The position numbers and the translations under genes are program-made. Under the pieces are notes generated by a model. That model had not been told where the DNA came from. It made no database searches and saw only the letters and a program-made list of their open reading frames with translations. Below, piece after piece: positions 17,559 to 26,123 of a stretch of 33,192 nucleotides of DNA (its first letter is position 1; every line of letters starts with the position of its first letter). The stretch spans positions 1 through 33,192 of the forward strand of contig CASTST010000010.1 in NCBI GenBank assembly GCA_949451655.1. The letters are read 5' to 3'. This DNA comes from an uncultured Eubacteriales bacterium. Lineage in GTDB: Bacteria; Bacillota; Clostridia; Oscillospirales; CAG-272.

Positions 17559-18821
17559 ATGGATACAGAATATTTAAAACGCGTGGGGCTGTGTATCGTG
17601 GGCGCACTGCTGTCCGTTTGTCTCATATTTTATCTGGGATTCCATTTGTGGAGAACCTTCACAAGAGAAGTGGAAATCCAGCCTGTCGCTGAAACCACTG
17701 TAGAAAAGACAGTGGAAGCGCAAGGGTATATTTTCCGCAGTGAGCAAGCGCTTCTTCTTTCCGGAGGTGGCACAGCCGGAAACAACACATTGTTTCCCAT
17801 GGCAAGCAACGGAAGCCGGCTGGCAAAGAACGCGGAAGCCGCACGGCTGTATACAGGCAGCAGCGTGGACGTTCGGGAAAAAGTGGCTCAAATCGACCAG
17901 CAGATCGCCCTGCTGCAGGAATGCGCCAGCGGAGACGTGCAGGGACTCAAGGACGCGCAAACGATTGACGAAGAAATTTTCGCTGTGCTGTCCAAAATCC
18001 GCGCCGCCGGAGACAGCGGCAGAACAGCAGATATCGGGCTGCAGCGTTCCGACTTTCTGGAATCGGTGAACAAACGCATGATCCTGTCGGGGATAGGAAA
18101 CAATTTTGCAAGCGAAATTGCCGCATTGCAGGCAGAACGAAACTCCCTCGTATCCGGATTGGGGTCCTGCCTGGAAACCATCACAGCGCCTGTCAGCGGC
18201 TATTATTATGCCGCCTGCGACGGATACGAATCTGTGTTTACAAAAGACTTTCTCACAGATAAAAACCTCAGCTTCGGCACACTGACGGAAAAGCTGAACG
18301 CCGCCCCTGTAAATGAGGAGCGCGCCGCAGGCAAAATCGTTACCGACAGCGAATGGTTCATGGTGTGCATGCTGGATCGGGAATATCTGAACGTATACGC
18401 AGACGCCGGACGGTGCACTGTTTATTTCGGTGCTGGCGAGGAATACCGTCTGAATATGGAAATATATAAAATTCTGGAAGGCGGCGAGCGGTTCGCAATT
18501 CTCCTGTCCACCAGAGAAATGCCAGCCGGATTTGATTTTTCCAGAACGCAGACTGTCCGGTTCCTCACGGCAGAATATACCGGATTCCAAATTCCCATGT
18601 CCGCGGTGCGTATTGTAGACGGGATGACCGGTGTATATGTGCTGGACGGATCCACCGTAGCATTCCGCCCCATATCCACACTGATTGTCACAGACGGATA
18701 TTATATAGTGAACACAAATCCGGAAGAAGACCCGCCCGAGGGATATCAATGGCTCGCCCAGCATGAAAATCTCATCACAGAAGGAAAAGCCCTGTATCAC
18801 GGAAAGGTACTGAGCGGCTAA
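17559..18821 (+). CDS. HlyD family membrane-fusion/efflux adaptor-like protein
   Basis: Single N-terminal TM, VEAQGYIFRSEQALL and APVSGYYY beta-barrel/lipoyl-like segments, coiled-coil between; RBS AAAGGAGG. Confidence 0.75.
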   Translation: MDTEYLKRVGLCIVGALLSVCLIFYLGFHLWRTFTREVEIQPVAETTVEKTVEAQGYIFRSEQALLLSGGGTAGNNTLFPMASNGSRLAKNAEAARLYTGSSVDVREKVAQIDQQIALLQECASGDVQGLKDAQTIDEEIFAVLSKIRAAGDSGRTADIGLQRSDFLESVNKRMILSGIGNNFASEIAALQAERNSLVSGLGSCLETITAPVSGYYYAACDGYESVFTKDFLTDKNLSFGTLTEKLNAAPVNEERAAGKIVTDSEWFMVCMLDREYLNVYADAGRCTVYFGAGEEYRLNMEIYKILEGGERFAILLSTREMPAGFDFSRTQTVRFLTAEYTGFQIPMSAVRIVDGMTGVYVLDGSTVAFRPISTLIVTDGYYIVNTNPEEDPPEGYQWLAQHENLITEGKALYHGKVLSG

Positions 18822-18846
18822 GTTTATACCAGAAAGGCATACAGAT

Positions 18847-19563
18847 ATGACACAGGAAAGAAAATATATTATATCGGAAAACTACAAGCGAATCACGGAA
18901 AAGATTGAAAATGCCAAGCTGCGGCGGGACAAATCCATCACCGGAGAAGTCACCCTGCTGGCTGCAACCAAAACAGTGGATCCGGAAGATATTCTTTTTG
19001 CCATTCAGGAACTGGGACTGCCCGCCGTAGGCGAAAACAAGGTGCAGGAATTCCTATCCAAATACGATCAGCTCCGGGGAAAAGCGCCCCTGCACATTCT
19101 GGGGCACCTGCAAACCAACAAGGTACGGCAAATTGTGGGAAAGGCGGACATGATTCAGTCGGTAGATTCTCTCCGTCTGGCAGAAGAAATCGGAAAACGC
19201 AGTGTCGCTGCCGGCGTGGTAACGGATATTCTGGCGGAGATCAACATCGGCAGAGAAGAAAATAAAACGGGCATCTTGCCCGAGCAGGCAGACGAATTTA
19301 CCGGCGCACTGGAGGAAATCCCCGGGGTTCGGCTGCGCGGACTCATGACCATGGCTCCAATTTGCAGCAAAAAAGACGAATATTTCAAATATTTTTGTAA
19401 AACCTATGAAATTTACCTTGACATTTTGCGAAAAAAATCGCATAATATAATAGAGTCTGTATTATCTATGGGTATGAGTGACAGCTTTGAAGCTGCCATA
19501 GAGGCGGGCGCAACAATGGTTCGGATCGGAAGTGCAATTTTCGGACCGCGAATTTACCTGTAA
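18847..19563 (+). CDS. YggS family pyridoxal phosphate-dependent enzyme
   Basis: LLAATKTV, VGENKVQEFLSKYD, LHILGHLQTNKVR, LRGLMTMAP, SMGMSDSFEAAIEAGATMVRIGSAIFG. Confidence 0.97.
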   Translation: MTQERKYIISENYKRITEKIENAKLRRDKSITGEVTLLAATKTVDPEDILFAIQELGLPAVGENKVQEFLSKYDQLRGKAPLHILGHLQTNKVRQIVGKADMIQSVDSLRLAEEIGKRSVAAGVVTDILAEINIGREENKTGILPEQADEFTGALEEIPGVRLRGLMTMAPICSKKDEYFKYFCKTYEIYLDILRKKSHNIIESVLSMGMSDSFEAAIEAGATMVRIGSAIFGPRIYL

Positions 19564-19605
19564 CACCTAATACATAGAATCGAAATAAACCGGAGGTATA
19601 CACTT

Positions 19606-20163
19606 ATGGGCATTGTTGATAACATTAAAAAGAGAATGGGCGGCGCGGAAGACGCTTACGATGACGCTTATAATGACGACGGATACTACGCAGAAAGCTT
19701 CGGCTCCTATGAAGAACCGGAAGATATAGATACTTCTTCCACCATGTCCAGCGGCATGGGCGCAGGCACAAATGTAAGCACAGGCGCAGGCACAGGACTT
19801 GGCGGAATCGGTATGGGCAGCGGAATCAGTCTGTCCGGTACTGCGGGCAGCGCACTGGAAATGAAGGTTGTAAAACCGGAATCCTTTGACAGCGTTGCAC
19901 AGATCGCAGATCATCTTCTTTCCAGAAGAACCATTGTTCTGAACCTGGAAAGCACCAATAAGGAAACGGCGCGCCGTCTCATTGACTTTTTGTCCGGCGT
20001 TGCATATTCCATTGATGGATCGCTGAAGAAGATTGCAACCAACGCATACGTAATCACCCCCAACAATGTAGACGTGGGTGATGCAAAACTCACGAAGAGA
20101 GGCGCACCGCAGCCCCAGAGCGCACCCCAGGAAACTACCTCCGAAGAGTTTGGCGAATACTGA
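19606..20163 (+). CDS. sepF: Cell division protein SepF
   Basis: MKVVKPESFDSVAQIADHLLSRRTIVLNLESTNKETARRLIDFLSGVAYSIDGSLKKIATNAYVITPNNVDV. Confidence 0.95.
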   Translation: MGIVDNIKKRMGGAEDAYDDAYNDDGYYAESFGSYEEPEDIDTSSTMSSGMGAGTNVSTGAGTGLGGIGMGSGISLSGTAGSALEMKVVKPESFDSVAQIADHLLSRRTIVLNLESTNKETARRLIDFLSGVAYSIDGSLKKIATNAYVITPNNVDVGDAKLTKRGAPQPQSAPQETTSEEFGEY

Positions 20164-20268
20164 TTTTTATATTGAAGCGGCTGCCGTCTCCCGCGCTGGA
20201 CTTTCCCGCACGTGAGGCGGCGCTTGTTCTGTAAACAGAAAAAATGACAGAAACCGCGTGAAACAATT

Positions 20269-21228
20269 ATGACAAAACAAAATCTATCTACCCTTCCCGG
20301 CGGCATCCGGATCTCTGAAGAAGAACGGCTGCTGATTGCCAGGGGAGCAGAGTTGTCTGCCCGGGCGGATCATACTGCGGTCGCATCTTCTTTCTTATCT
20401 CCCCGACAGCAGCGATTGCTGTTTGAAAGCGCAATCATGGAAAAACGGGCGGATCAGATTTTTTTCTGGGGTGGATACGCAGGAGCCACACGGCGAATGG
20501 CAATTTACCTGCCGACGTGGATTCTATCCTTTGCATCTGACCGGGAACCCGCAGCACAGCTTTTCACCAAAGAACGGGAAGCACACTACCTCCAGCTATT
20601 ATCGGAAACGGGTGTTTGTCCGCCGCCGTCAGAAGCGCCAGCTGCCACCGCCAATGTTCCCCTTCCGGAAAAACTTGAGGAAACGCAGGAAAACGATTTC
20701 CTGTCCGGCTTTGTTCATCCGCTTCTGCTGGAAGGCAGCGGATTCCGTGCCCTTTCCCATCGGGACTGGCTGGGGTCCCTTATGTCTCTGGGTATAAAGC
20801 GGGAAATTTTAGGCGATATTACAGTGTGGGACGATTTTCATGCAATCGCGTTCTGCCAGACGAAAAGCACCCCATATCTGATCAGCGAATTGAAAAAAGC
20901 AGGGCGGGACGCAGTGCGCGCAGCTCCCTGCCTCTTGCCGGAAGGTTTTGTTCCCCAGCAGCAATATATTCCGGTTACCGGCACGGTGGCATCCCCCCGT
21001 GCGGATGGCGTTGTACGGACGCTTTGCAATGTATCCCGCGAGGATGCAGCGGCAATGATCCAGCGGGGACTGGTAGAACTGAATTATGATCCTATAGAAA
21101 AAACAGATATATCGGTAGCAGCAGGTGATATTATATCCGTGCGTGGATACGGAAAATTTAAAATAGACGAAATCGGGCGTCCTACCCAGCGGGGTAGGAT
21201 GCATCTTGCAGCAAGAAAGTATCAATGA
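20269..21228 (+). CDS. ylmH: YlmH-like S4-domain RNA-binding protein
   Basis: RQQRLLFESAIMEKRADQIFFWGGYAGATRRMAIYLP; C-terminal S4 domain (NVSREDAAAMIQRGLVELNYDPIEKTDISVAAGDIISVRGYGKFKI); syntenic with sepF/divIVA. Confidence 0.93.
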   Translation: MTKQNLSTLPGGIRISEEERLLIARGAELSARADHTAVASSFLSPRQQRLLFESAIMEKRADQIFFWGGYAGATRRMAIYLPTWILSFASDREPAAQLFTKEREAHYLQLLSETGVCPPPSEAPAATANVPLPEKLEETQENDFLSGFVHPLLLEGSGFRALSHRDWLGSLMSLGIKREILGDITVWDDFHAIAFCQTKSTPYLISELKKAGRDAVRAAPCLLPEGFVPQQQYIPVTGTVASPRADGVVRTLCNVSREDAAAMIQRGLVELNYDPIEKTDISVAAGDIISVRGYGKFKIDEIGRPTQRGRMHLAARKYQ

Positions 21229-21259
21229 CAGGCAAACAGTCAGGAAAGGGCGTGGCGTT

Positions 21260-22144
21260 ATGAGTGCAGATTCCATTCAGAGATTTCCCATCGTAAAAAA
21301 AGGGTATGACCCGGAAGCAGTGGATGTATATATTGAGAATCTCTCCGAAAAAAATCAGTTTTTTCAGGGTCGGATTATGGAACTGGAAAAACGCATCAGT
21401 CTGGCAGAAGATCTGATCGAAAGCTTCTCCAAGGCAGAGGATGATCTGCGGCAAAATATTGCCGATTCCAAAAAAGCGGCTGCGTCCATGATTCTGGATG
21501 CAAAACAGCGCGCCGCTGTCCTGCTGGACGATGCACGGGCGGAATGCGGAAAAATTGTATCCCAGCTGGATCGGGTCGTTGCAAACCGCATGCAGGTTCT
21601 GGACGTGTTGAAAAATCAGGCAACCTCCTTCAAGGATCAGCTTTTCGCATTGTACGGCAGTCATATCGAAATGATCGAATCCATTGCCAGCGCTGTCGAG
21701 TCCACCCCCTTCGAACCGGATTACAGCGGCATCGCCGAAGCTGTCAATACATTTGAACAGGCAGGAGAGCCGGAGGCAGATGCCCCGGCATTCACCGAAT
21801 ATCCCGAGGACAGTATTTTCCCCAAAGTAGAGGAAATTGCTGTACAGGATGAACCGGAATCTGAGGCAACCTCCGCATTGGAACCCGAACCGGAGGCAGA
21901 ACCAGATACACAACCGGAACAAACGCCGGAACAGGAGACAGTTCCCACCCAGCAGGATGAACCCGCCGAACCCGTACAAAATTCCGAGCCGGATGAAGAG
22001 GACGACTTTTTCATTCTGGACACCAATGAAACAGCCAAAGATACCGTTTATGCTTTTGACACCGAAACTGTAGACCCAATGTCGGATTATAATAAATATT
22101 TAGAAAATTTTGTAAATATGGATGAGGATAATAACGCGCTATGA
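21260..22144 (+). CDS. DivIVA domain-containing protein
   Basis: FPIVKKGYDPEAVDVYIENL followed by coiled-coil; long Glu/Pro-rich C-terminus; start chosen at MSADS. Confidence 0.92.
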   Translation: MSADSIQRFPIVKKGYDPEAVDVYIENLSEKNQFFQGRIMELEKRISLAEDLIESFSKAEDDLRQNIADSKKAAASMILDAKQRAAVLLDDARAECGKIVSQLDRVVANRMQVLDVLKNQATSFKDQLFALYGSHIEMIESIASAVESTPFEPDYSGIAEAVNTFEQAGEPEADAPAFTEYPEDSIFPKVEEIAVQDEPESEATSALEPEPEAEPDTQPEQTPEQETVPTQQDEPAEPVQNSEPDEEDDFFILDTNETAKDTVYAFDTETVDPMSDYNKYLENFVNMDEDNNAL

Positions 22145-22641
22145 TTTTGTGCCTTATCATCACAGCTGTGGCTGTCCTGTTGGATCAGATCACCAAGCTT
22201 CTGGTTGTACAAAATATTGCGGAAGGCACCTTTGCAGAAGGACTCAAAGGTGTTTTTCGTCTTACATACATTGAAAACAAAGGGGCGGCTTTCGGCATCC
22301 TTTCCGAGCACCGCTGGATCTTTATGGTGCTGTCTGTAATCGCCATTGCAGCGATTCTGTTCTACCTGTGGAAAGAAAAACCCCAAAGCATGCTGGTGCG
22401 CCTGTCTTTAGGTATGATTTTAGGCGGCGGAATCGGCAATATGATTGACCGGATCTTCCGCGGCGCTGTTGTGGATTTCATTGACCTGGAATTTATGCGG
22501 TTTTACGTATTTAACGTAGCCGATTCCTTTGTTTGCGTTGGTTGTGCGCTTTTGATCCTGTATCTGATTCTTTCTGAAATCCGGGAAGGCAAAAAGAAAA
22601 AAGCGGCGCAGCATAATCCCAGCAGCGGACCAAAAGCATGA
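22141..22641 (+). CDS. lspA: Signal peptidase II
   Basis: VLLDQITKLLVV, YIENKGAAFGI, GGGIGNMIDRIFRGAVVDFIDL, FNVADSFVCVG. Confidence 0.97.
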   Translation: MILCLIITAVAVLLDQITKLLVVQNIAEGTFAEGLKGVFRLTYIENKGAAFGILSEHRWIFMVLSVIAIAAILFYLWKEKPQSMLVRLSLGMILGGGIGNMIDRIFRGAVVDFIDLEFMRFYVFNVADSFVCVGCALLILYLILSEIREGKKKKAAQHNPSSGPKA

Positions 22642-23579
22642 ACGAATACGGAACGGAAAAAATCATATCCGTCACAGAAGCAGACGCCGGCAAGCGGGTA
22701 GATGTGTTTTTATCTGCCGCTTTGGGCATGTCCCGCAGCGCAGTGCAGCAGTTGCTGGATGCAGGCACCGTACAGTGCAGCGGTCGCACCGTATCCAAAA
22801 GTCTGCGGACTGAAATCGGAAACGTATTTACAATCCAGCTTCCACCGGTGCGGGAATGTGAAGTGCTGCCGGAAAACATCCCTCTGGATATCGTATATGA
22901 AGATGAACATATCGTGGTCGTAAATAAACCCCAAGGTATGGTAGTGCACCCTGCTCCGGGACACACGGAAGGAACCCTCGTTTCCGCCCTTTTGTATCAT
23001 GCCGGAAACAGTCTGTCGGATATCAACGGAGTGATCCGTCCCGGCATCGTGCACCGGATTGACCGTGACACAAGCGGTCTGATCGTTGTGGCTAAAAACA
23101 ACGCCGCACACCTTTCCCTTGCCGCGCAGCTTGCAGATCATTCCATGTATCGGATATACAGCGCAATTCTGCGGGGCAGAATTGACACCGCCGGCACAGT
23201 AGATGCTCCCATCGGCAGACACAAAACCGACCGAAAGAAAATGGCAGTCCTGCGAGACGGCGGCAGGCATGCCGTTACCCATTATGAACCAATTCGTTCC
23301 CTTGCAGGACATACTCTATGCCGTCTGCGGCTGGAAACGGGACGCACCCACCAGATCCGTGTGCATATGAGTTATATTGGACATCCCGTTTTGGGAGATC
23401 CCGTATATGGAGGCGGACAAACCCCATTTGAAAAGAAGCATCCTACCCTGTTTCACGGGCAGTGTCTCCATGCGGGCGAAATTTCCTTTGTACATCCTGC
23501 CAGCGGGGAACAGGTGACCTTCCGCTGCGATCCTCCACAGGATTTTATGCGCGTTTTAAATCTGCTGGAGCAGGAATAA
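22638..23579 (+). CDS. RluA/RluD family pseudouridine synthase
   Basis: S4 domain; VNKPQGMVVHPAPGH, GIVHRIDRDTSGLIVVAKN, LETGRTHQIRVHMSYIGHPVLGDPVYGG. Confidence 0.97.
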   Translation: MNEYGTEKIISVTEADAGKRVDVFLSAALGMSRSAVQQLLDAGTVQCSGRTVSKSLRTEIGNVFTIQLPPVRECEVLPENIPLDIVYEDEHIVVVNKPQGMVVHPAPGHTEGTLVSALLYHAGNSLSDINGVIRPGIVHRIDRDTSGLIVVAKNNAAHLSLAAQLADHSMYRIYSAILRGRIDTAGTVDAPIGRHKTDRKKMAVLRDGGRHAVTHYEPIRSLAGHTLCRLRLETGRTHQIRVHMSYIGHPVLGDPVYGGGQTPFEKKHPTLFHGQCLHAGEISFVHPASGEQVTFRCDPPQDFMRVLNLLEQE

Positions 23580-23668
23580 ACAACATTTTTCTTTTGATGT
23601 TGCGCTTCACACAAAGTAAATACAAAAGGATCCTTATAATTTGTTTTTACGCAATTTTCACCTTTCTC

Positions 23669-23697
23669 TTGACAAAAACTTTTATTTGTGATATGCT
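23669..23697 (+). promoter_or_regulatory. Probable promoter of the T-box leader
   Basis: TTGACA-N17-TATGCT. Confidence 0.7.
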
Positions 23698-23703
23698 GAC
23701 ATT

Positions 23704-24000
23704 GTATATAGATATAGAAAAGGCAGTGACCGGGAACAAGTATCCTATGCCTTAAATCCTCCCAGAGAGTCGTCGGCGGTGCAAGACGGCAGGATTGCAA
23801 AGGAGAATTACATCCCGTGAGTTTCGCTTTGAAAAAGCGGTGTACCGCTCCAGTAGACGGCGACGGCGTGGCGTCCGTTATAAACGCTTGGGCATCGCGC
23901 CAATCGGCGCCGTGCTTGCTGAGTGGTCCCGTTCGGGGCAATTGAGGTGGTACCGCGATTGATTCGTCCTCATGAAGCATAGCTTCATGAGGACTTTTTG
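23704..24000 (+). ncRNA. T-box leader RNA (probable Tyr/UAC specifier)
   Basis: AGAGAG and GGTGCAAGACGG upper stem I elements, AGGAGAATTACATCCCGTGAG specifier region, T-box GAGGTGGTACCGCG (23944-23957), then intrinsic terminator. Confidence 0.9.
23966..23999 (+). terminator. T-box intrinsic terminator
   Basis: GTCCTCATGAAGC-ATA-GCTTCATGAGGAC-TTTTT, 13-bp perfect stem. Confidence 0.93.
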
Positions 24001-24013
24001 TTTGTGCACAAGC

Positions 24014-24280
24014 GAAAAGCCTCCCCCAGCAAAGGGAGATGGCGGAAAACAAGAATTTCCAAAAGGCTCCCTTGTGAGGATCCACTGCGTGGCTCCATAG
24101 GGAGTTGTCGCAGAGCTTTATTCAAACAAAAAGGCTCCCTTGTGCAAAGGGAGCTCCCGCGCAGCGGGTGAGGGATTGTTTTTGCTATCATTTTAAATAA
24201 TCTACAAATCGGCAGTCTATACTACAGACAATCCCCCCGCCGATTGCATCGGCACCCCCCTTTGCACAAGGGGGGCTATA
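24014..24280. repeat. Modular palindromic intergenic repeat, copy 5
   Basis: Nested-hairpin module GGCTCCCTTGTGAGGATCCACTGCGTGGCTCCATAGGGAG, then core GGCTCCCTTGTGCAAAGGGAGCTCCCGCGCAGCGGGTGAGGGATTGT...ATCATTTTAAATAATCTACAAATCGGCAGT...ACAATCCCCCCGCCGATTGCATCGGCACCCCCCTTTGCACAAGGGGGGC. Confidence 0.9.
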
Positions 24281-24460
24281 ACAATTGGAAAGGCTTTGTC
24301 GTGACACCCTCCGGAACTGTGTAGCAGGTTCTCCACATGAGGGTGAGACAGGGTGTGTGTGCTTGTGCATGTCACCTCTCCCCGCTGGGGGAGGCTTATA
24401 CGAAATCCACACCTCTCGTATCAAAAACACATTCACATAAAAATACAGGAAGGAAATCAC

Positions 24461-26095
24461 ATGACCAACGTTGATTTATTAGACCGGAACGCACGGCTGT
24501 ATCCGGATGAAGAAGCCCTTGTTGAAATCAATCCGGAAAATCATCCCAGCCGGACAAACTCCTGGCGGGAATACAACTTGATTGAAACAGCAGAAGGGGA
24601 AAAATACCGCCGCGCCATCACATGGCGGGAATTTGAACAGCAGGCAAACCGCGCTGCAAATCTCCTGCTCACCCGTGGAATCGGGCGGGGCGACAAAGTC
24701 GCAATTCTCCTTATGAACTGCCTGGAATGGCTGCCGATTTATTTTGGTATTCTGAAAACCGGCGCCCTTGCCGTACCTATGAATTACCGCTACACTGCCG
24801 AAGAAATTCAATACTGCCTGGAGCTTTCCGATTCCACAACCCTGATTTACGGACCGGAATTTACCGACCGGGTAGCACAAATTAGGGGCGATGTACAGGG
24901 ACTTTCCACCGTTTTCTTTGTAGGACGGGATATTCCTGCCGGCGCAGAGGATTTTTGCAAATACCTGACCTATTGCTCCAAAACTGCCCCTGCGATTGAA
25001 CTGACAGAAGAAGATGATGCCGCAATCTACTTTTCATCCGGCACAACCGGATTTCCCAAAGCAATCCTCCACAGCCATAAGGCGCTTATTAACTCTGCGA
25101 GAACAGAGCAAAATCACCACGGACAAACCCGGGATGATGTATTCCTTTGCATTCCGCCCCTGTATCATACCGGCGCGAAAATGCACTGGTTCGGCAGCCT
25201 GATTTCCGGCAGCCGCGCTGTACTGCTCCGGGGCGTCAGCCCGGAATGGATTTTGCAAACGGTTAGTCAGGAAAAAGCCACCATTGTGTGGCTGCTGGTG
25301 CCGTGGGCGCAAGATATATTGGATGCAATCGACCGGGGCGAGCTTCAATTGAACAAATTCCGCCTTTCCCAGTGGCGGCTGATGCATATCGGTGCACAGC
25401 CTGTTCCACCCAGTCTGATCAAACGCTGGATGCAGATTTTTCCCGACCACCAATATGATACAAACTATGGTCTGTCGGAATCAATCGGTCCCGGCTGCGT
25501 ACATCTGGGCGTGGAAAATATTCACAAGGTGGGCGCCATTGGCATTCCCGGATATTTGTGGGAAGCAAAAATATTGGACAGCACAGGCACACCGGTACCC
25601 CAGGGTGATGTGGGAGAATTGTGCGTGCGCGGTCCGGGCGTGATGAAGTGCTATTATAAAAATCCCAGTGCTACAAGCGAGATTCTGCGGGACGGCTGGC
25701 TTTGGACAGGCGACATGGCGCGGTGCGATGAAGATGGATTTATTTATTTGGTCGACCGCAAAAAAGACGTAATCATAACCGGCGGCGAAAACATCTATCC
25801 GGTACAGATTGAAGATTTTCTGCGGGCAAATGAGAAAATCAAGGATGTGGCTGTAATCGGGCTGCCCGACGACAGACTGGGCGAGATCACAGCAGCAATT
25901 ATCGAACCCAAACCGGGCTGCACCTTAACTGAAGCAGAAATTGAAGAATTCTGCAAGGAGCTGCCCCGATATAAACGCCCCCGCAAAATCATTTTTGCAG
26001 ATGTTCCCAGAAACCCCACCGGAAAAATTGAAAAACCAAAGCTGCGCAGCATATATTGCGGCGGCAGTCTTGTAGAAGCCCAAACGACAAAATAA
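24461..26095 (+). CDS. Acyl-CoA synthetase / AMP-dependent ligase
   Basis: AIYFSSGTTGFPKAILHSH (A3), YGLSESIG, GWLWTGDMARCDEDGFIYLVDRKKDVIITGGENIYP, PRNPTGKIEKPKL; start at ATG with AGGAAGG RBS. Confidence 0.93.
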   Translation: MTNVDLLDRNARLYPDEEALVEINPENHPSRTNSWREYNLIETAEGEKYRRAITWREFEQQANRAANLLLTRGIGRGDKVAILLMNCLEWLPIYFGILKTGALAVPMNYRYTAEEIQYCLELSDSTTLIYGPEFTDRVAQIRGDVQGLSTVFFVGRDIPAGAEDFCKYLTYCSKTAPAIELTEEDDAAIYFSSGTTGFPKAILHSHKALINSARTEQNHHGQTRDDVFLCIPPLYHTGAKMHWFGSLISGSRAVLLRGVSPEWILQTVSQEKATIVWLLVPWAQDILDAIDRGELQLNKFRLSQWRLMHIGAQPVPPSLIKRWMQIFPDHQYDTNYGLSESIGPGCVHLGVENIHKVGAIGIPGYLWEAKILDSTGTPVPQGDVGELCVRGPGVMKCYYKNPSATSEILRDGWLWTGDMARCDEDGFIYLVDRKKDVIITGGENIYPVQIEDFLRANEKIKDVAVIGLPDDRLGEITAAIIEPKPGCTLTEAEIEEFCKELPRYKRPRKIIFADVPRNPTGKIEKPKLRSIYCGGSLVEAQTTK

Positions 26096-26123
26096 TTTTT
26101 AATATAATTTAAGGAGGTTTTCT

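Noticed and set aside
23453-24191. ORFs 23453..24085 and 23985..24191 (-) with PLCKGG/MDPHKGAF/LLGEAF-like strings
   Set aside because: These arise from translating the palindromic repeats and T-box region; similar strings recur in every repeat copy (e.g. 81..287, 1851..2033, 7784..8026, 24188..24460).
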